From Aminicenans sp964648465 (lineage in GTDB: Bacteria; Acidobacteriota; Aminicenantia; Aminicenantales; Aminicenantaceae): a stretch of 64,000 nt of DNA. Made by a program: the position numbers and the translations under genes. Positions 25,595 through 34,135 of this stretch are shown here, piece after piece; within the stretch, counting starts at the first letter, position 1; the number at the start of each line of letters is the position of its first letter. Below the pieces are notes generated by a model. The model had not been told where the DNA came from. It worked only from the letters and a program-made list of their open reading frames with translations, and searched no databases. Location: NCBI GenBank assembly GCA_964648465.1, contig CAZYMU010000008.1:1-64000 (forward strand), written 5' to 3'.

Positions 25595-26560
25595 TTATTT
25601 AATTGGAGATGCTGGCAAATCTTCTTTGAGTTTGACCATGAGTTCTTCAGGAATGCTGGCAGAGATTTTCACATAGTCCTCGGTTGATGTAATCTGTATC
25701 TTGTTTACAAGTTCACCTATCTCTGGTTTTTCATTTGCTGCCATTGCCCCAAAAGCTTTAAGCCCGTTAAGCATGTCGGCAATTTGCTGGTTCTTGGCGG
25801 TATCGCTGCTTATTCCCTTTATTTCAGCAATGATATTCTGATTTTTGTAATCAAAATTGAGAAACACGGCATTTACTGCTTCTAAAGCACTGAGCATAGG
25901 CTTGTCAGATGTTGCCTTGCTTACAACATCTGGGGGAATAGAAACAGTACCCCAGAAGATTGTATCTTTATTGCTTTTTGCAAGGAGAGCTGAAAGTTCT
26001 TCGTTTTTGTAAATGTTTTCACCATTATTCTGAACAATATCCAGCACAGATTTAACTTCTGGTTCGTTGCCGGCAACTATGTTTGATTCATCGATAAAAG
26101 CAAAACACCCCTCATTTTTTTCTGATTCCTTATAAATTGTCATTCCATTGTAATCTTCTTCTGTGAATTCAGCTTCTGATTCTTCTTTAATTATGGAGAG
26201 CAATGTATCTTTGTTGTACTTTAGATTAATGATTGCAACTCCTTTCCCAGCATCAGGGCTGGCTGTGATTCCTACTGCGATTAAATAAATATCTTTTTGT
26301 GGATCGATTCCTGATTTTTCGACAAATTCTTGATATTTTTCGTAATCTTTGTTCTCTGTAATGGCATTTGTTACAGATTCTATTCCCATTGCCTTGTGGA
26401 AATCGATAAAGAGAATGCCTTTTACGTCTTTAGGAATCAGCTTTAGCATGTCTTCTGCCGAAGCAGAGCCTGCCTTGGGAGCTACTGCCATTTTCCCGCA
26501 GGAAGTTAGGAAAAATGCAGCAAGGAATAAAATCATAAATATTTTCAGGCTTTTTTTCAT
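25595..26560 (-). CDS. Predicted lipoprotein of unknown function
   Basis: 321 residues. Signal peptide with lipobox LTSC (Cys21), so a likely lipid-anchored envelope protein. The mature part has alternating strands and helices (DMLKLIPKDVKGILFIDFHKAM, NIVAGNEPEVKSVLDIVQ, FWGTVSIPPDVV) reminiscent of DUF3352-like proteins found in Acidobacteriota-type genomes; I cannot assign a function. It is divergent from the nitroreductase gene, with a 56-bp palindrome between them. Confidence 0.8.
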   Translation of the reverse strand: MKKSLKIFMILFLAAFFLTSCGKMAVAPKAGSASAEDMLKLIPKDVKGILFIDFHKAMGIESVTNAITENKDYEKYQEFVEKSGIDPQKDIYLIAVGITASPDAGKGVAIINLKYNKDTLLSIIKEESEAEFTEEDYNGMTIYKESEKNEGCFAFIDESNIVAGNEPEVKSVLDIVQNNGENIYKNEELSALLAKSNKDTIFWGTVSIPPDVVSKATSDKPMLSALEAVNAVFLNFDYKNQNIIAEIKGISSDTAKNQQIADMLNGLKAFGAMAANEKPEIGELVNKIQITSTEDYVKISASIPEELMVKLKEDLPASPIK

Positions 26561-26633
26561 TTGATTTCCTCCTTTTATTGTGAATAAATTTCTTTAAACA
26601 TAGAGTTTTTGAAACTATACCAAAAAAACATAG

Positions 26634-26689
26634 TTTGGGCAAGCGGTGCTCATACATTCATCAGACCCGACTTCGTCGGCTTGCCCAAA
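26634..26689. repeat. 56-bp palindrome related to the 255-bp element
   Basis: Perfect 11-bp ends TTTGGGCAAGC (26634-26644) and GCTTGCCCAAA (26679-26689) enclose a smaller hairpin CCGAC-TTC-GTCGG. The interior (GGTGCTCATACATTCATCAGACCCGACTTCGTC) is an inverted copy of part of the 255-bp element (about 4944-4980). It lies in the divergent gap between the lipoprotein and nitroreductase genes and could act as an operator or terminator, or merely be a repeat. Confidence 0.65.
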
Positions 26690-26727
26690 GGGTAAAAAAT
26701 GACGATAATAGATTTGATGGTATAAAG

Positions 26728-27300
26728 ATGTCACATAAGAACATTGAAAGCAATAGCCCATTCCAGCAGCTTGTGCAGGGGCGTAAAAGTATACGCAGGT
26801 ATCTGGATAAATCGGTCGAAAGGGAAAAAATTCTATTATGTCTTGAGGCTGCACGGCTGGCGCCATCTGCAGAAAATGCCCAGCCGTGGAGATTCCTGGT
26901 CATCGATGACCCTGATATTAGAGTTAATTTTGCAGAAGAAGTTTTTTCTGGGATTTATTCTGTCTCAAAATTTGCGGCTAAGGCTCCGGTTCTTATTCTG
27001 ATACTGGCTAAACTTGATTTCGTTGTCCATCGGCTTGGAAAACAAATCCAGAATATCAACTTTCATCTTCTTGATACTGGAATTGCAGGAGAGCACATGG
27101 TGCTCCAGGCTGAAGAACTCGGTCTCGGGACTTGCTGGATAGGCTGGTTTAATACCAGGAAGGCCAGAAAATTTTTCAAGATTCCGAATAAATACAAAGT
27201 TATATCCCTCCTTGCTATGGGATATTATGAAAAAAAACCCTCAAGAGAAAGAAAAAGAAAGATGCTAGAAGAAATTGTCTGGTTTAACAGAATTGAATAG
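26728..27300 (+). CDS. Nitroreductase-family flavoprotein (first)
   Basis: 190 residues. FMN-binding motifs at the N terminus (GRKSIRRYLDKSVEREKIL, EAARLAPSAENAQPWRF) and centrally (EELGLGTCWIGWF). An upstream in-frame TTG at 26635 lies inside a palindromic repeat, so the ATG at 26728 is preferred. The final VSLLAMGYYEKKPSRERKRKMLEEIVWFNRIE tail is the normal family ending. The substrate is unknown; another member lies at 44229. Confidence 0.88.
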   Translation: MSHKNIESNSPFQQLVQGRKSIRRYLDKSVEREKILLCLEAARLAPSAENAQPWRFLVIDDPDIRVNFAEEVFSGIYSVSKFAAKAPVLILILAKLDFVVHRLGKQIQNINFHLLDTGIAGEHMVLQAEELGLGTCWIGWFNTRKARKFFKIPNKYKVISLLAMGYYEKKPSRERKRKMLEEIVWFNRIE

Positions 27301-27329
27301 TAAGTTTAATTGCTGATAATAGATTAGGA

Positions 27330-27385
27330 TACGATTAATTTGAGGGCATGTCTACGCTCCACTAAGATTTTTAACGCCATTTACT
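27330..27385 (-). repeat. Fragment of the 255-bp TIR element
   Basis: In reverse complement it matches the right end of the 255-bp element (about 5080-5124), including GGCGTTAAAAATCTTAGTGGAGC and the TGAGGGCATG end. It abuts the second 86-bp element. The preceding TTGCTGATAATAGATT (27311-27326) is a broken left end of the 123-bp element. Confidence 0.7.
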
Positions 27386-27409
27386 ATTGATAGTTTCTTA
27401 TCAAGGGTA

Positions 27410-27495
27410 GGCTGGGTTGGGATATCGCCGCCCGAAGCGTAAGGGGTCCCACTGGGGGATGGGTTGAGTGAGGACGGGGATATACCAACCCGGCC
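27410..27495 (-). repeat. 86-bp GC-rich palindromic element, copy 2 (inverted)
   Basis: Inverted copy of 4449-4534, the same length. Ends are GGCTGGGTTGG (27410-27420) and CCAACCCGGCC (27485-27495), complementary except for one G-T position. The similarity to copy 1 continues to the left through TACTATTGATAG. Part of the 487-nt gene-free stretch 27301-27787, which is entirely repeats. Confidence 0.8.
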
Positions 27496-27546
27496 ATACA
27501 GTGGGAATGAAACTAATCAGTAATTTTTATGAATAATTCGGGGAAA

Positions 27547-27803
27547 CGTGGGTTATTCACGATTCAAGCTTGCTGTAGATGCGAGGCACAGGGTATGTAG
27601 CTGTGGTATTTCACCGCAAATGCCCTGTAACGAAGCAGGTGCAGCAAGATCGGATCGCCTGTAAGGTAAAGAATGCCGATAATAAGAATAAAATTTAATT
27701 TAACAAAGAAAGCAAATCTCTTAATCTTGCAAAAAATTATGCTGAAAAGCAGATTTCAAAAATATTAACTAAAGGTGTCGGCATTCTTTATGAATAATGC
27801 ACG
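27547..27803 (+). repeat. 256-bp composite palindromic element, copy 3
   Basis: End motifs CGTGGGTTATTCACGA (27547) and TTATGAATAATGCACG (27803). Hairpin module: P1 27569-27577 with 27640-27648 (9 pairs); P2 27588-27596 with 27620-27628 (9 pairs, one G-U); P3 27602-27607 with 27613-27618. The right half is a 122-bp element (27668-27789) with perfect 12-bp ends AAAGAATGCCGA / TCGGCATTCTTT. Its right end supplies the TAA stop of the aminotransferase gene. Confidence 0.8.
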
Positions 27804-28903
27804 TTTAGGTATTCTTCAATAAGACTCAAAGCTTTTTTGAAATATTCTTTATCTTCTCCAAGGCCGAAGCGAATGTGGAAGTCAACTTCAAACTGATCCC
27901 CAGGTTGGATGAGGACGCTTTTATCCTCACGTATTTTGTGTCCTAATTCAGTTGAGTTGATGTTAAGGTCATATCTTGGAAAGGCTATGGCTCCTGCTTT
28001 AGGAGGAACACAATAAAAGAGTCCGTGCTGTTTATTCATCCATGAGTCAAGAATTGAGAAGTTTGTTCTTATGATATTACGTGTTCTTTCAAGTATTTTT
28101 GCTTTGTTTGTAGGTGTAAGTGCGATTCGAGCAAGCCGGTCGCTTAATGCGCTTATTGTTATTGTGGTATAATCTTTATATGGCCATGTTTTATTGATTA
28201 TGTTTTCTGGTGCCACAATCCATCCTACTCTCAGGCCTGGAAGTCCATAAGCCTTGGAAAAACCGGAGGTTACTATGGCTTTTTTGTAAGTCCCCCAGAA
28301 TGTTGGTGTTATTTGACCGTCATGTTCTGCTCCCTGATAAACTTCGTCTGAGACGATCCATGCATCTGCCCATTCAGCGAGTTCTATGATTGTTTTTCTA
28401 GCCTCTTCATTTAGTTGCCCTCCAGTTGGATTGTTGGGATTTGTGATAGAGATTATTTTTGTCTTTTTTGTTACGAGTTTCTTCAACTCATTCAAATCCG
28501 GATTCCAGTCAAGGTCTTCTTTGAGAAAAAATGTATTAACATTAGCTCCAAATGCTTTCATTAGGCCTCGTATTTGCATGAAGTTTGGGAGCATAAAAAT
28601 TGTCTCATCGCCTGGCTCGATATTTGCCCATATCAAAAGAAAATTAGCTTCGGCTGAGCCTGATGTAACCAGAATATTTTCTGCATTGGCACCAGGATAA
28701 TTTGAGCATATTGCTTTTTTTAATTCTGGAGTTCCATTGGTCTGAATGTAGCCGAGTTTAGTATTTAATATATCTTCAAATTCATCTGGGCTAAGGAGTT
28801 GTTTAAAGGTATAAGAATGTACGCCGCTTTCCGAAATGTTATAATCGACAAAATGCTCCCATTCCGACTGCCAGCGTTCCATTTTAAATGTTTCAATATT
28901 CAT
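27788..28903 (-). CDS. Pyridoxal-phosphate aminotransferase, class I/II
   Basis: 371 residues; fold-type I enzyme. PLP-binding lysine in TSGFSKAYGLPGLRVGW, with the usual NPNNPTGG and DEVYQG motifs. Starting at MNIETF (28903) places GGAGTG as the ribosome site; a longer frame to 28915 is open but worse. The substrate cannot be read from sequence. The last residues (VHYS) and the TAA stop lie inside the right end of the composite repeat. It is the last gene of a minus-strand run containing a membrane protein and three phosphodiesterases. Confidence 0.9.
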   Translation of the reverse strand: MNIETFKMERWQSEWEHFVDYNISESGVHSYTFKQLLSPDEFEDILNTKLGYIQTNGTPELKKAICSNYPGANAENILVTSGSAEANFLLIWANIEPGDETIFMLPNFMQIRGLMKAFGANVNTFFLKEDLDWNPDLNELKKLVTKKTKIISITNPNNPTGGQLNEEARKTIIELAEWADAWIVSDEVYQGAEHDGQITPTFWGTYKKAIVTSGFSKAYGLPGLRVGWIVAPENIINKTWPYKDYTTITISALSDRLARIALTPTNKAKILERTRNIIRTNFSILDSWMNKQHGLFYCVPPKAGAIAFPRYDLNINSTELGHKIREDKSVLIQPGDQFEVDFHIRFGLGEDKEYFKKALSLIEEYLNVHYS

Positions 28904-28921
28904 AATGCACTCCATAAAGAT

Positions 28922-29749
28922 TTATATCTCGATTTTAAAAACTCCCTTGAATGCGAATCCAAAGATGATAGAGAGAGCAAAATAAGCGATTAGCCAGTGA
29001 ATATGCCACCCGAAAAGATCCATGCTTTTTGTTGTATAAGTGATTTCGATAGATTTTATGGGAGAATCTTTTTTAAAGGGGGCCTCTGTTGGGTAGAGGA
29101 TCTCATCAATAAAGTTGCGCCGTATTTTCAATGGGGAAATTTTGTTAATTGATTTCTGGCTGGCAGTAACTTGTTTTGTGAATTTTTCTCCTCTCAGGGT
29201 AAGAGTTAAATTATATGTGCCTTTTTCATTTGCTCTGAAGCGCCAATTTATTTCATTGTCTTCTATAATCCTGAGAGGAGGAGTTTCGATAGTCAAATAA
29301 GGTGAGGGCTGTATCTTGATATCTGTTTTAACTGGGTTATAGCCTTCTTCGAGTTTTACCTTTAAAATGGCTTCCTGTCCAACCGACAATGCGCTATAAC
29401 CGAACCAGAAATTTAGCTGTATCAAGATCAGAATAAGGGGGATGATCATTACCAACATAGGCTTTGCCGTATAGCTGATATATTTCAGGTTTGTACGGAG
29501 AATGTTTCCTTGTGTTTTTAGAGAAATTCTTAGATTGTCCTTAAATAATCTGAGTTCGAGCAAGTAAGCTTTAATTTTATTTTTTACGAATCGGATTCCT
29601 TCCTGGTTTGAAGTATACCGAAAGATAAAAAGCATAAATAGCGCTGTAAGGAATGAAATAACTGTCATTCCGATCCATGGATTCATGTTATGGAAAGGCA
29701 GTAATATAAGATCAAAAATTTTTCCGAATATTAAATTGAATATATGCAT
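28922..29749 (-). CDS. Membrane protein, possible EMC3/DUF106-type (Oxa1 superfamily)
   Basis: 275 residues. Membrane helix at about 25-44 (WIGMTVISFLTALFMLFIFR), a charged helical region (46-92), a second helix at about 95-120 (PMLVMIIPLILILIQLNFWF), a beta-rich soluble domain (about 125-240), and a C-terminal helix (LIAYFALSIIFGFAFKGV). The helix - charged hairpin - helix layout recalls the DUF106/EMC3/TMCO1 branch of the Oxa1/YidC superfamily. That is inference from pattern only. It sits between an aminotransferase gene and a small RHH-like gene on one strand. Confidence 0.55.
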   Translation of the reverse strand: MHIFNLIFGKIFDLILLPFHNMNPWIGMTVISFLTALFMLFIFRYTSNQEGIRFVKNKIKAYLLELRLFKDNLRISLKTQGNILRTNLKYISYTAKPMLVMIIPLILILIQLNFWFGYSALSVGQEAILKVKLEEGYNPVKTDIKIQPSPYLTIETPPLRIIEDNEINWRFRANEKGTYNLTLTLRGEKFTKQVTASQKSINKISPLKIRRNFIDEILYPTEAPFKKDSPIKSIEITYTTKSMDLFGWHIHWLIAYFALSIIFGFAFKGVFKIEI

Positions 29750-29791
29750 TGAAACGATTCTAGCAACTACTTTATTTCATTTCTTTTGTTC

Positions 29792-29983
29792 TTAGGATAT
29801 ATAGCCAAGGCCTTTTAGTTTTTTCTTTATCTCTTCTTCGGAATCAGATTCTTCCAGTTTAGAAATCTCCTTTTCCAGACAGTGAGTAATAAATTCTTCA
29901 TGGGAAGAGTAACCGGATATCTCTGCATATTTTTTTACTTTATCCAGTAAATCTTTTTCAATTTTGACTTTGGCTTTACCCAT
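29792..29983 (-). CDS. Small ribbon-helix-helix-like protein
   Basis: 63 residues: an N-terminal basic strand (KAKVKIEKDLLDKVKKYAEISGYSS) and helices typical of CopG/Arc-type ribbon-helix-helix proteins, then an acidic tail (LEESDSEEEIKKKLKGLGYIS). The last ~12 residues look like a short helical motif found at the ends of many bacterial proteins of this type. It lies 14 nt after the phosphodiesterase gene and may regulate the cluster. No adjacent toxin was recognised. Confidence 0.65.
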   Translation of the reverse strand: MGKAKVKIEKDLLDKVKKYAEISGYSSHEEFITHCLEKEISKLEESDSEEEIKKKLKGLGYIS

Positions 29984-29997
29984 TTTAATCTCCTTAT

Positions 29998-31986
29998 TTA
30001 AATTACCGGATTTCCTATCATTTCAGGGGGCTTTTTTATTCCAAAAATCTTCAGAATTGTAGGTGCTAGATCATAAAGAGCGGGAAAATCTGATTTTATC
30101 TTGCGGTTCATCAGTAAAATTCCCGGGATAACTTCCGGTGCCATACAGTGGTCGCCGCTCCACTTTTCTGTGTTGTCTTCCATAATGTTTTTTGGCATTC
30201 TTCCTAAGGGAGAGACCCAGGAGATGCGGTAACCGTAGTTGAATCCCAAAATAATATCCGGAGCATCCTTCACATAAGGTCCCTTGTAGACGTCCTTAGA
30301 AATAAAGGCTCTTAAGACAGGCTTATCCCCGGTTTTTGGATCTTTGAAGTTTTCAAGCTTACGGGCGATTTCCCGCACGAGCATCTCTTTTTCTGCTCCG
30401 TCAGAGACAATACCTTGTGCTTCTCTTCCTTTCTGGTTGATATAGAGACCGTTAAGGCCAAGTGCATATGCTTTTGTCTTTGACCAATCTGTATTTAAAA
30501 ATAGAGAGGATTCTCCCTGTCTCCATTCGTTTATAAGAGAATGATAAGCATATTCTTTCAGCCATGTGTTCAGGTTGAATGAGCGGCGGAATGGGGAAAA
30601 TCCGTGGTCAGAAAGGACCATGATAATAGTATTTTTATCGGCTTTTTGTATGGCCTTGTCTAAAATCTTATCAGATTCAATATAGATGTTTTCGATTGTG
30701 TTTCCATATTTTGAAGCGAGGAGAGGATCGAAGTTAGGGTGCTCTTTATCGATAAGACGCCAGAACATGTGCTGCCGTTGATCAGAGCTTGAAAGATAAT
30801 AAAAGAGAAGGCCAGAATCAAAACGTGCAAGTTCATACTCAAACATTTGAAGCCTTTCTTTTAGGACAATGTCGTCCTGCTTGAGAAATTCTCCATCATC
30901 CAAAACCCCATTATCAAGAGCCGAAGTGTCTGCTGGAAGACCCTGTGTGTAAAAAGGGCCGAATATTTTTTCCAGTTCTTCTGAATAGCTTGTCGGCGTA
31001 GAAATTGGCAGTATTGTGTTTCCGGGATCTATGTTTATGGGAGATACATAAAGTTTGAATTCAGGCCTGATTTGTTTAAGGTAAAACATACAAATTCCAT
31101 TTGCGCTCTGAGTTGGAATCATTTTGAAATTGAGTTTTTTCCAACTGCTCCATTCTCCTTCTTTTAGGATAAACTCATGATCCTGAATTACTATTTTAGC
31201 AATGGGTTTTACAGGATCGATATAGACTCTAAAATCAATCGATGAGTCAGGCCTGTCCTTTTTAAATGAATTTATTGGTCCGGGAAGCTTTGACTCAACC
31301 ATGTTGCCGATGACGTATACTTCATGGATTTTTCCTCCGCCAATATCTTCGTTGATTTTAGCTGGCTCGGTCGTATAGTAGTTGAATATTCCATAAGTTC
31401 CGCGGATATCCGGTGTTCCCATCCCTGAAATGGTTCTTTGTTTCGTGGGAGAAGGAGGATAATTGGATGGGATTTTAAACACGGTAGCGGGGATATTATG
31501 ATCTTCAAGGATTTGCCAGAAAGCTTTACCCTTGCGTAGATTTTCAACATTCCCGCCTGAGATCGGAAGAACAACATTCCCGATAGAAAGAGTTTTTGTA
31601 GTTTCACTTGTTTTGGAAGCTGAAAATATTGCCATATAATTTTCAGGATCTCTGTGGATGAAATCAAAAATTCCGTGTCCTCCAGGATTCGTACCTGTAA
31701 TGAAGTTTGACCAGGCAACAGGGCTCTGGGGAGGAATGCTTGTTCGAAGATGCGAAAAGCTGCCTTCGCTTCTGAGGCGACTGAATGCGGGAAGTTTGCC
31801 TGCATCCATCCAGAGTTTAAGAAGATTAGGATCCAGTCCGTCAAGTCCAAGTATGATTATTTTTTTTGGTGTATCAGTTTGTCCGAAGACTCTTGTCACA
31901 AGATCTTTGCCATTTCCCAATGCTGAGATTGAGCCTGCTGTAATGCCAACAAGCTTTAAAAAATCTCTTCTATTTATTTTAGACAT
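29998..31986 (-). CDS. Tat-exported alkaline-phosphatase-superfamily phosphodiesterase
   Basis: 662 residues. Twin-arginine signal (NRRDFLKLVGITAGSISALG) at the N terminus. Motifs of type I phosphodiesterase/nucleotide pyrophosphatase enzymes: GLDGLDPNLL (first metal Asp), PPQSPVAWSNFITG (likely Ser nucleophile region), HMFWRLID, SDHGFSPFRR and WSGDHCMAPEVIPGI. Closely related to the next upstream gene, with which it overlaps by 8 nt. Substrate unknown; predicted periplasmic. Confidence 0.87.
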   Translation of the reverse strand: MSKINRRDFLKLVGITAGSISALGNGKDLVTRVFGQTDTPKKIIILGLDGLDPNLLKLWMDAGKLPAFSRLRSEGSFSHLRTSIPPQSPVAWSNFITGTNPGGHGIFDFIHRDPENYMAIFSASKTSETTKTLSIGNVVLPISGGNVENLRKGKAFWQILEDHNIPATVFKIPSNYPPSPTKQRTISGMGTPDIRGTYGIFNYYTTEPAKINEDIGGGKIHEVYVIGNMVESKLPGPINSFKKDRPDSSIDFRVYIDPVKPIAKIVIQDHEFILKEGEWSSWKKLNFKMIPTQSANGICMFYLKQIRPEFKLYVSPINIDPGNTILPISTPTSYSEELEKIFGPFYTQGLPADTSALDNGVLDDGEFLKQDDIVLKERLQMFEYELARFDSGLLFYYLSSSDQRQHMFWRLIDKEHPNFDPLLASKYGNTIENIYIESDKILDKAIQKADKNTIIMVLSDHGFSPFRRSFNLNTWLKEYAYHSLINEWRQGESSLFLNTDWSKTKAYALGLNGLYINQKGREAQGIVSDGAEKEMLVREIARKLENFKDPKTGDKPVLRAFISKDVYKGPYVKDAPDIILGFNYGYRISWVSPLGRMPKNIMEDNTEKWSGDHCMAPEVIPGILLMNRKIKSDFPALYDLAPTILKIFGIKKPPEMIGNPVI

Positions 31987-34135
31987 TATTTTTACCTCTT
32001 GCCTCGTTTTTCTTAGGGGAAGTGAAATTTTCCTGATTTATCATTGAAGAACCATCCATATGAGTAGGTGTTTTCACTCCGAATAGTTCGAGTACAGTGG
32101 GTGCAACATCTATAATTGCAGGATTTTTTTTGTTAATTTTATGGTTGCAGAGGAATATTCCTGGAACTATTCGTGGATCGATGCAGTGGTCACCACTCCA
32201 TGCTTTTGTGTTATCTTCAAAAATTGTGGAATTTACTTTTCCAGTTACTGAATCCCATGAAACCCTGTATCCTTCATTATATCCGACTATGAAATCCGGG
32301 CAGTTTTCTTTATAAGGACCAGGTGGAATTTCATCCCGGTCATAAATTTTATTTATAGCAATTTCTCCTCTTTCTTCATCTTTTAAGCCATCGAGTTTTT
32401 GGACAAGTTCTTCCTTTAAAGCCTTTGTCTCTGCCCCTGGGTTAACAGTACCTTGGGCTTCTCTCCCTTTCTGATTTATGTAAAGGCCCCCGAGGCCCAG
32501 TCCGTAAGCCTTTGTTTTTTCCCAGTCGACATCTTTAAACCACTCATCGCTTTCTTTTTTGCCGTCTTTAAGGCTTAGATAGCCGTTTGTATACAACCAA
32601 GAATTGAGATTGACTCCCCGGCGGAAAATTTTAAACCCGTGATCGGACATAACAATCAGGAAGCTTTTTTCACTCACTTTTTTTAAGACCTTTCCTACCA
32701 ATTCGTCCATTTTAATATAAAGGTCTTCGATGACTTTGGCACTCAATTTTGCCTGCCCACTTTTTAGTGCAGGATGTTTTTTGTCAAGATATCGAAAAAA
32801 CATATGCTGAATACTGTCTGTACTTTGGAACCAGCAGGCTACAACTCCTTTTTTTGTTTTATCAATAGCGTTAAAAAGCATATCTTCCGATTCCCTGTGG
32901 TTGTCATATGTTAATTCTAAGAACGTTTCTTCAGGGAGAATTCTTTCATTTAAAGCCCATGTATCATCTGCTTCACCGAGGGTGTTGAAACTTCCAAGGA
33001 GTTTTGCCAGATAAACAGAATATATAAAAGGATGAGATATAGGAAGAGCCGGTTTTTCGGGGTCAATATTTAGAGGAGATATATACATCTCGAAGTGAGG
33101 GTGAATTTCAGACACGTAAAAGCGGCAGATAGCTTTTACTTTCATCCCGAGCCCTGGACGGAAAGTTATTTTTATCCATTTTGATAGCTTTCTCTTTTTA
33201 ATATTGATTTTCTGGCCGGATACTTCGATAAGGATTTCCCCTTTATTTTTATCCAGATTTATTGTCATTGGAAGCCGAATCTCTTCTGCTTTTTTAAGAA
33301 GCGAATTTTCCGGGCCGGATATGTAAGTTTCGATCTTAGTGGAATTAATAGTAACAGGAATATTCATTCCGCCTTCACGTTTTGTGATTTTTTCTTTATC
33401 TGAAGTATAGAATGAAAATGTACCCTGGCTTCCTTTTAAGTCTGGAGCACACATACCAGAAAGTAGGTGCCCTCGAAATTTTTCTGGAGGGAACGTTATT
33501 GGGATTCTGAGAATTGTGCTGAAAATGCCATTATCTCCTAAGATCTTCCAGAAAGGTATGCTTTTTCGCAGCCCTCTGATCACTGGTTTCGAAATGGGGA
33601 AATTATATTTTCCAATTGGAAGAAATTTTTTTGGAGTTCCAATATAGGCAGAAGAAAGATCAGGTAGATAATTATTTGGATTTCTGCTGAGGAAATCAAA
33701 AATATTATGCTTACATGGATGAGAACCAGTCATAAAAGAAGACCATGCAACAGGAGATATAGCAGGAATTGTTGTTGCCAGCTTTTCATATGTTCCTTCT
33801 TTCTTAAGGCTTGAGAAATTAGGCAGCTTTCCTTCTGACATAAATTTTTCCAACAGAGTTGGTTCCATTCCATCAAGGCCAACAATGACAACCTGATCAA
33901 CAAGGCTATTTTTATATGCTTTTTGTCCTTTTATGATACGGAGTAGAAACCTGAATGGCCATGAAAGAAAAGAAAAAATTGCCAAGAAAAAAGTAATAAA
34001 CAGGATAAGGAATGAAGATAGAAAAGCAAATCCTGCTCCTGGTCCTACATAAGCTTTAAGCTGGATAGATAATGCCAGGATTAAGAAGATAAATATTTTT
34101 AATTTTAGAAAGTGGCTTTTGTTCATTTTATTCAT
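31979..34135 (-). CDS. Membrane-anchored alkaline-phosphatase-superfamily phosphodiesterase
   Basis: 718 residues. Two hydrophobic segments at about 10-27 and 34-65 precede the enzyme domain (GLDGMEPTLLEKFMSEGKLPNF, IPAISPVAWSSFMTG, SDHGFKIFRRGVNLN, WSGDHCIDPRIVPGI). Strongly paralogous to the 662-residue neighbour; where that has HGIFDF this has HNIFDF. The enzyme domain is expected outside the cytoplasm. Overlaps the upstream phosphodiesterase gene by 4 nt, so the three are translationally coupled. Confidence 0.86.
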   Translation of the reverse strand: MNKMNKSHFLKLKIFIFLILALSIQLKAYVGPGAGFAFLSSFLILFITFFLAIFSFLSWPFRFLLRIIKGQKAYKNSLVDQVVIVGLDGMEPTLLEKFMSEGKLPNFSSLKKEGTYEKLATTIPAISPVAWSSFMTGSHPCKHNIFDFLSRNPNNYLPDLSSAYIGTPKKFLPIGKYNFPISKPVIRGLRKSIPFWKILGDNGIFSTILRIPITFPPEKFRGHLLSGMCAPDLKGSQGTFSFYTSDKEKITKREGGMNIPVTINSTKIETYISGPENSLLKKAEEIRLPMTINLDKNKGEILIEVSGQKINIKKRKLSKWIKITFRPGLGMKVKAICRFYVSEIHPHFEMYISPLNIDPEKPALPISHPFIYSVYLAKLLGSFNTLGEADDTWALNERILPEETFLELTYDNHRESEDMLFNAIDKTKKGVVACWFQSTDSIQHMFFRYLDKKHPALKSGQAKLSAKVIEDLYIKMDELVGKVLKKVSEKSFLIVMSDHGFKIFRRGVNLNSWLYTNGYLSLKDGKKESDEWFKDVDWEKTKAYGLGLGGLYINQKGREAQGTVNPGAETKALKEELVQKLDGLKDEERGEIAINKIYDRDEIPPGPYKENCPDFIVGYNEGYRVSWDSVTGKVNSTIFEDNTKAWSGDHCIDPRIVPGIFLCNHKINKKNPAIIDVAPTVLELFGVKTPTHMDGSSMINQENFTSPKKNEARGKNNV

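Noticed and set aside
26635..26727. N-terminal extension of the first nitroreductase from a TTG
   Set aside because: It lies in a palindromic repeat and adds residues not found in the family; the ATG at 26728 is a better start.
31272..31850. 192-codon open frame overlapping the Tat-exported phosphodiesterase
   Set aside because: It is a shadow frame inside a well-supported gene and has no recognisable domain.
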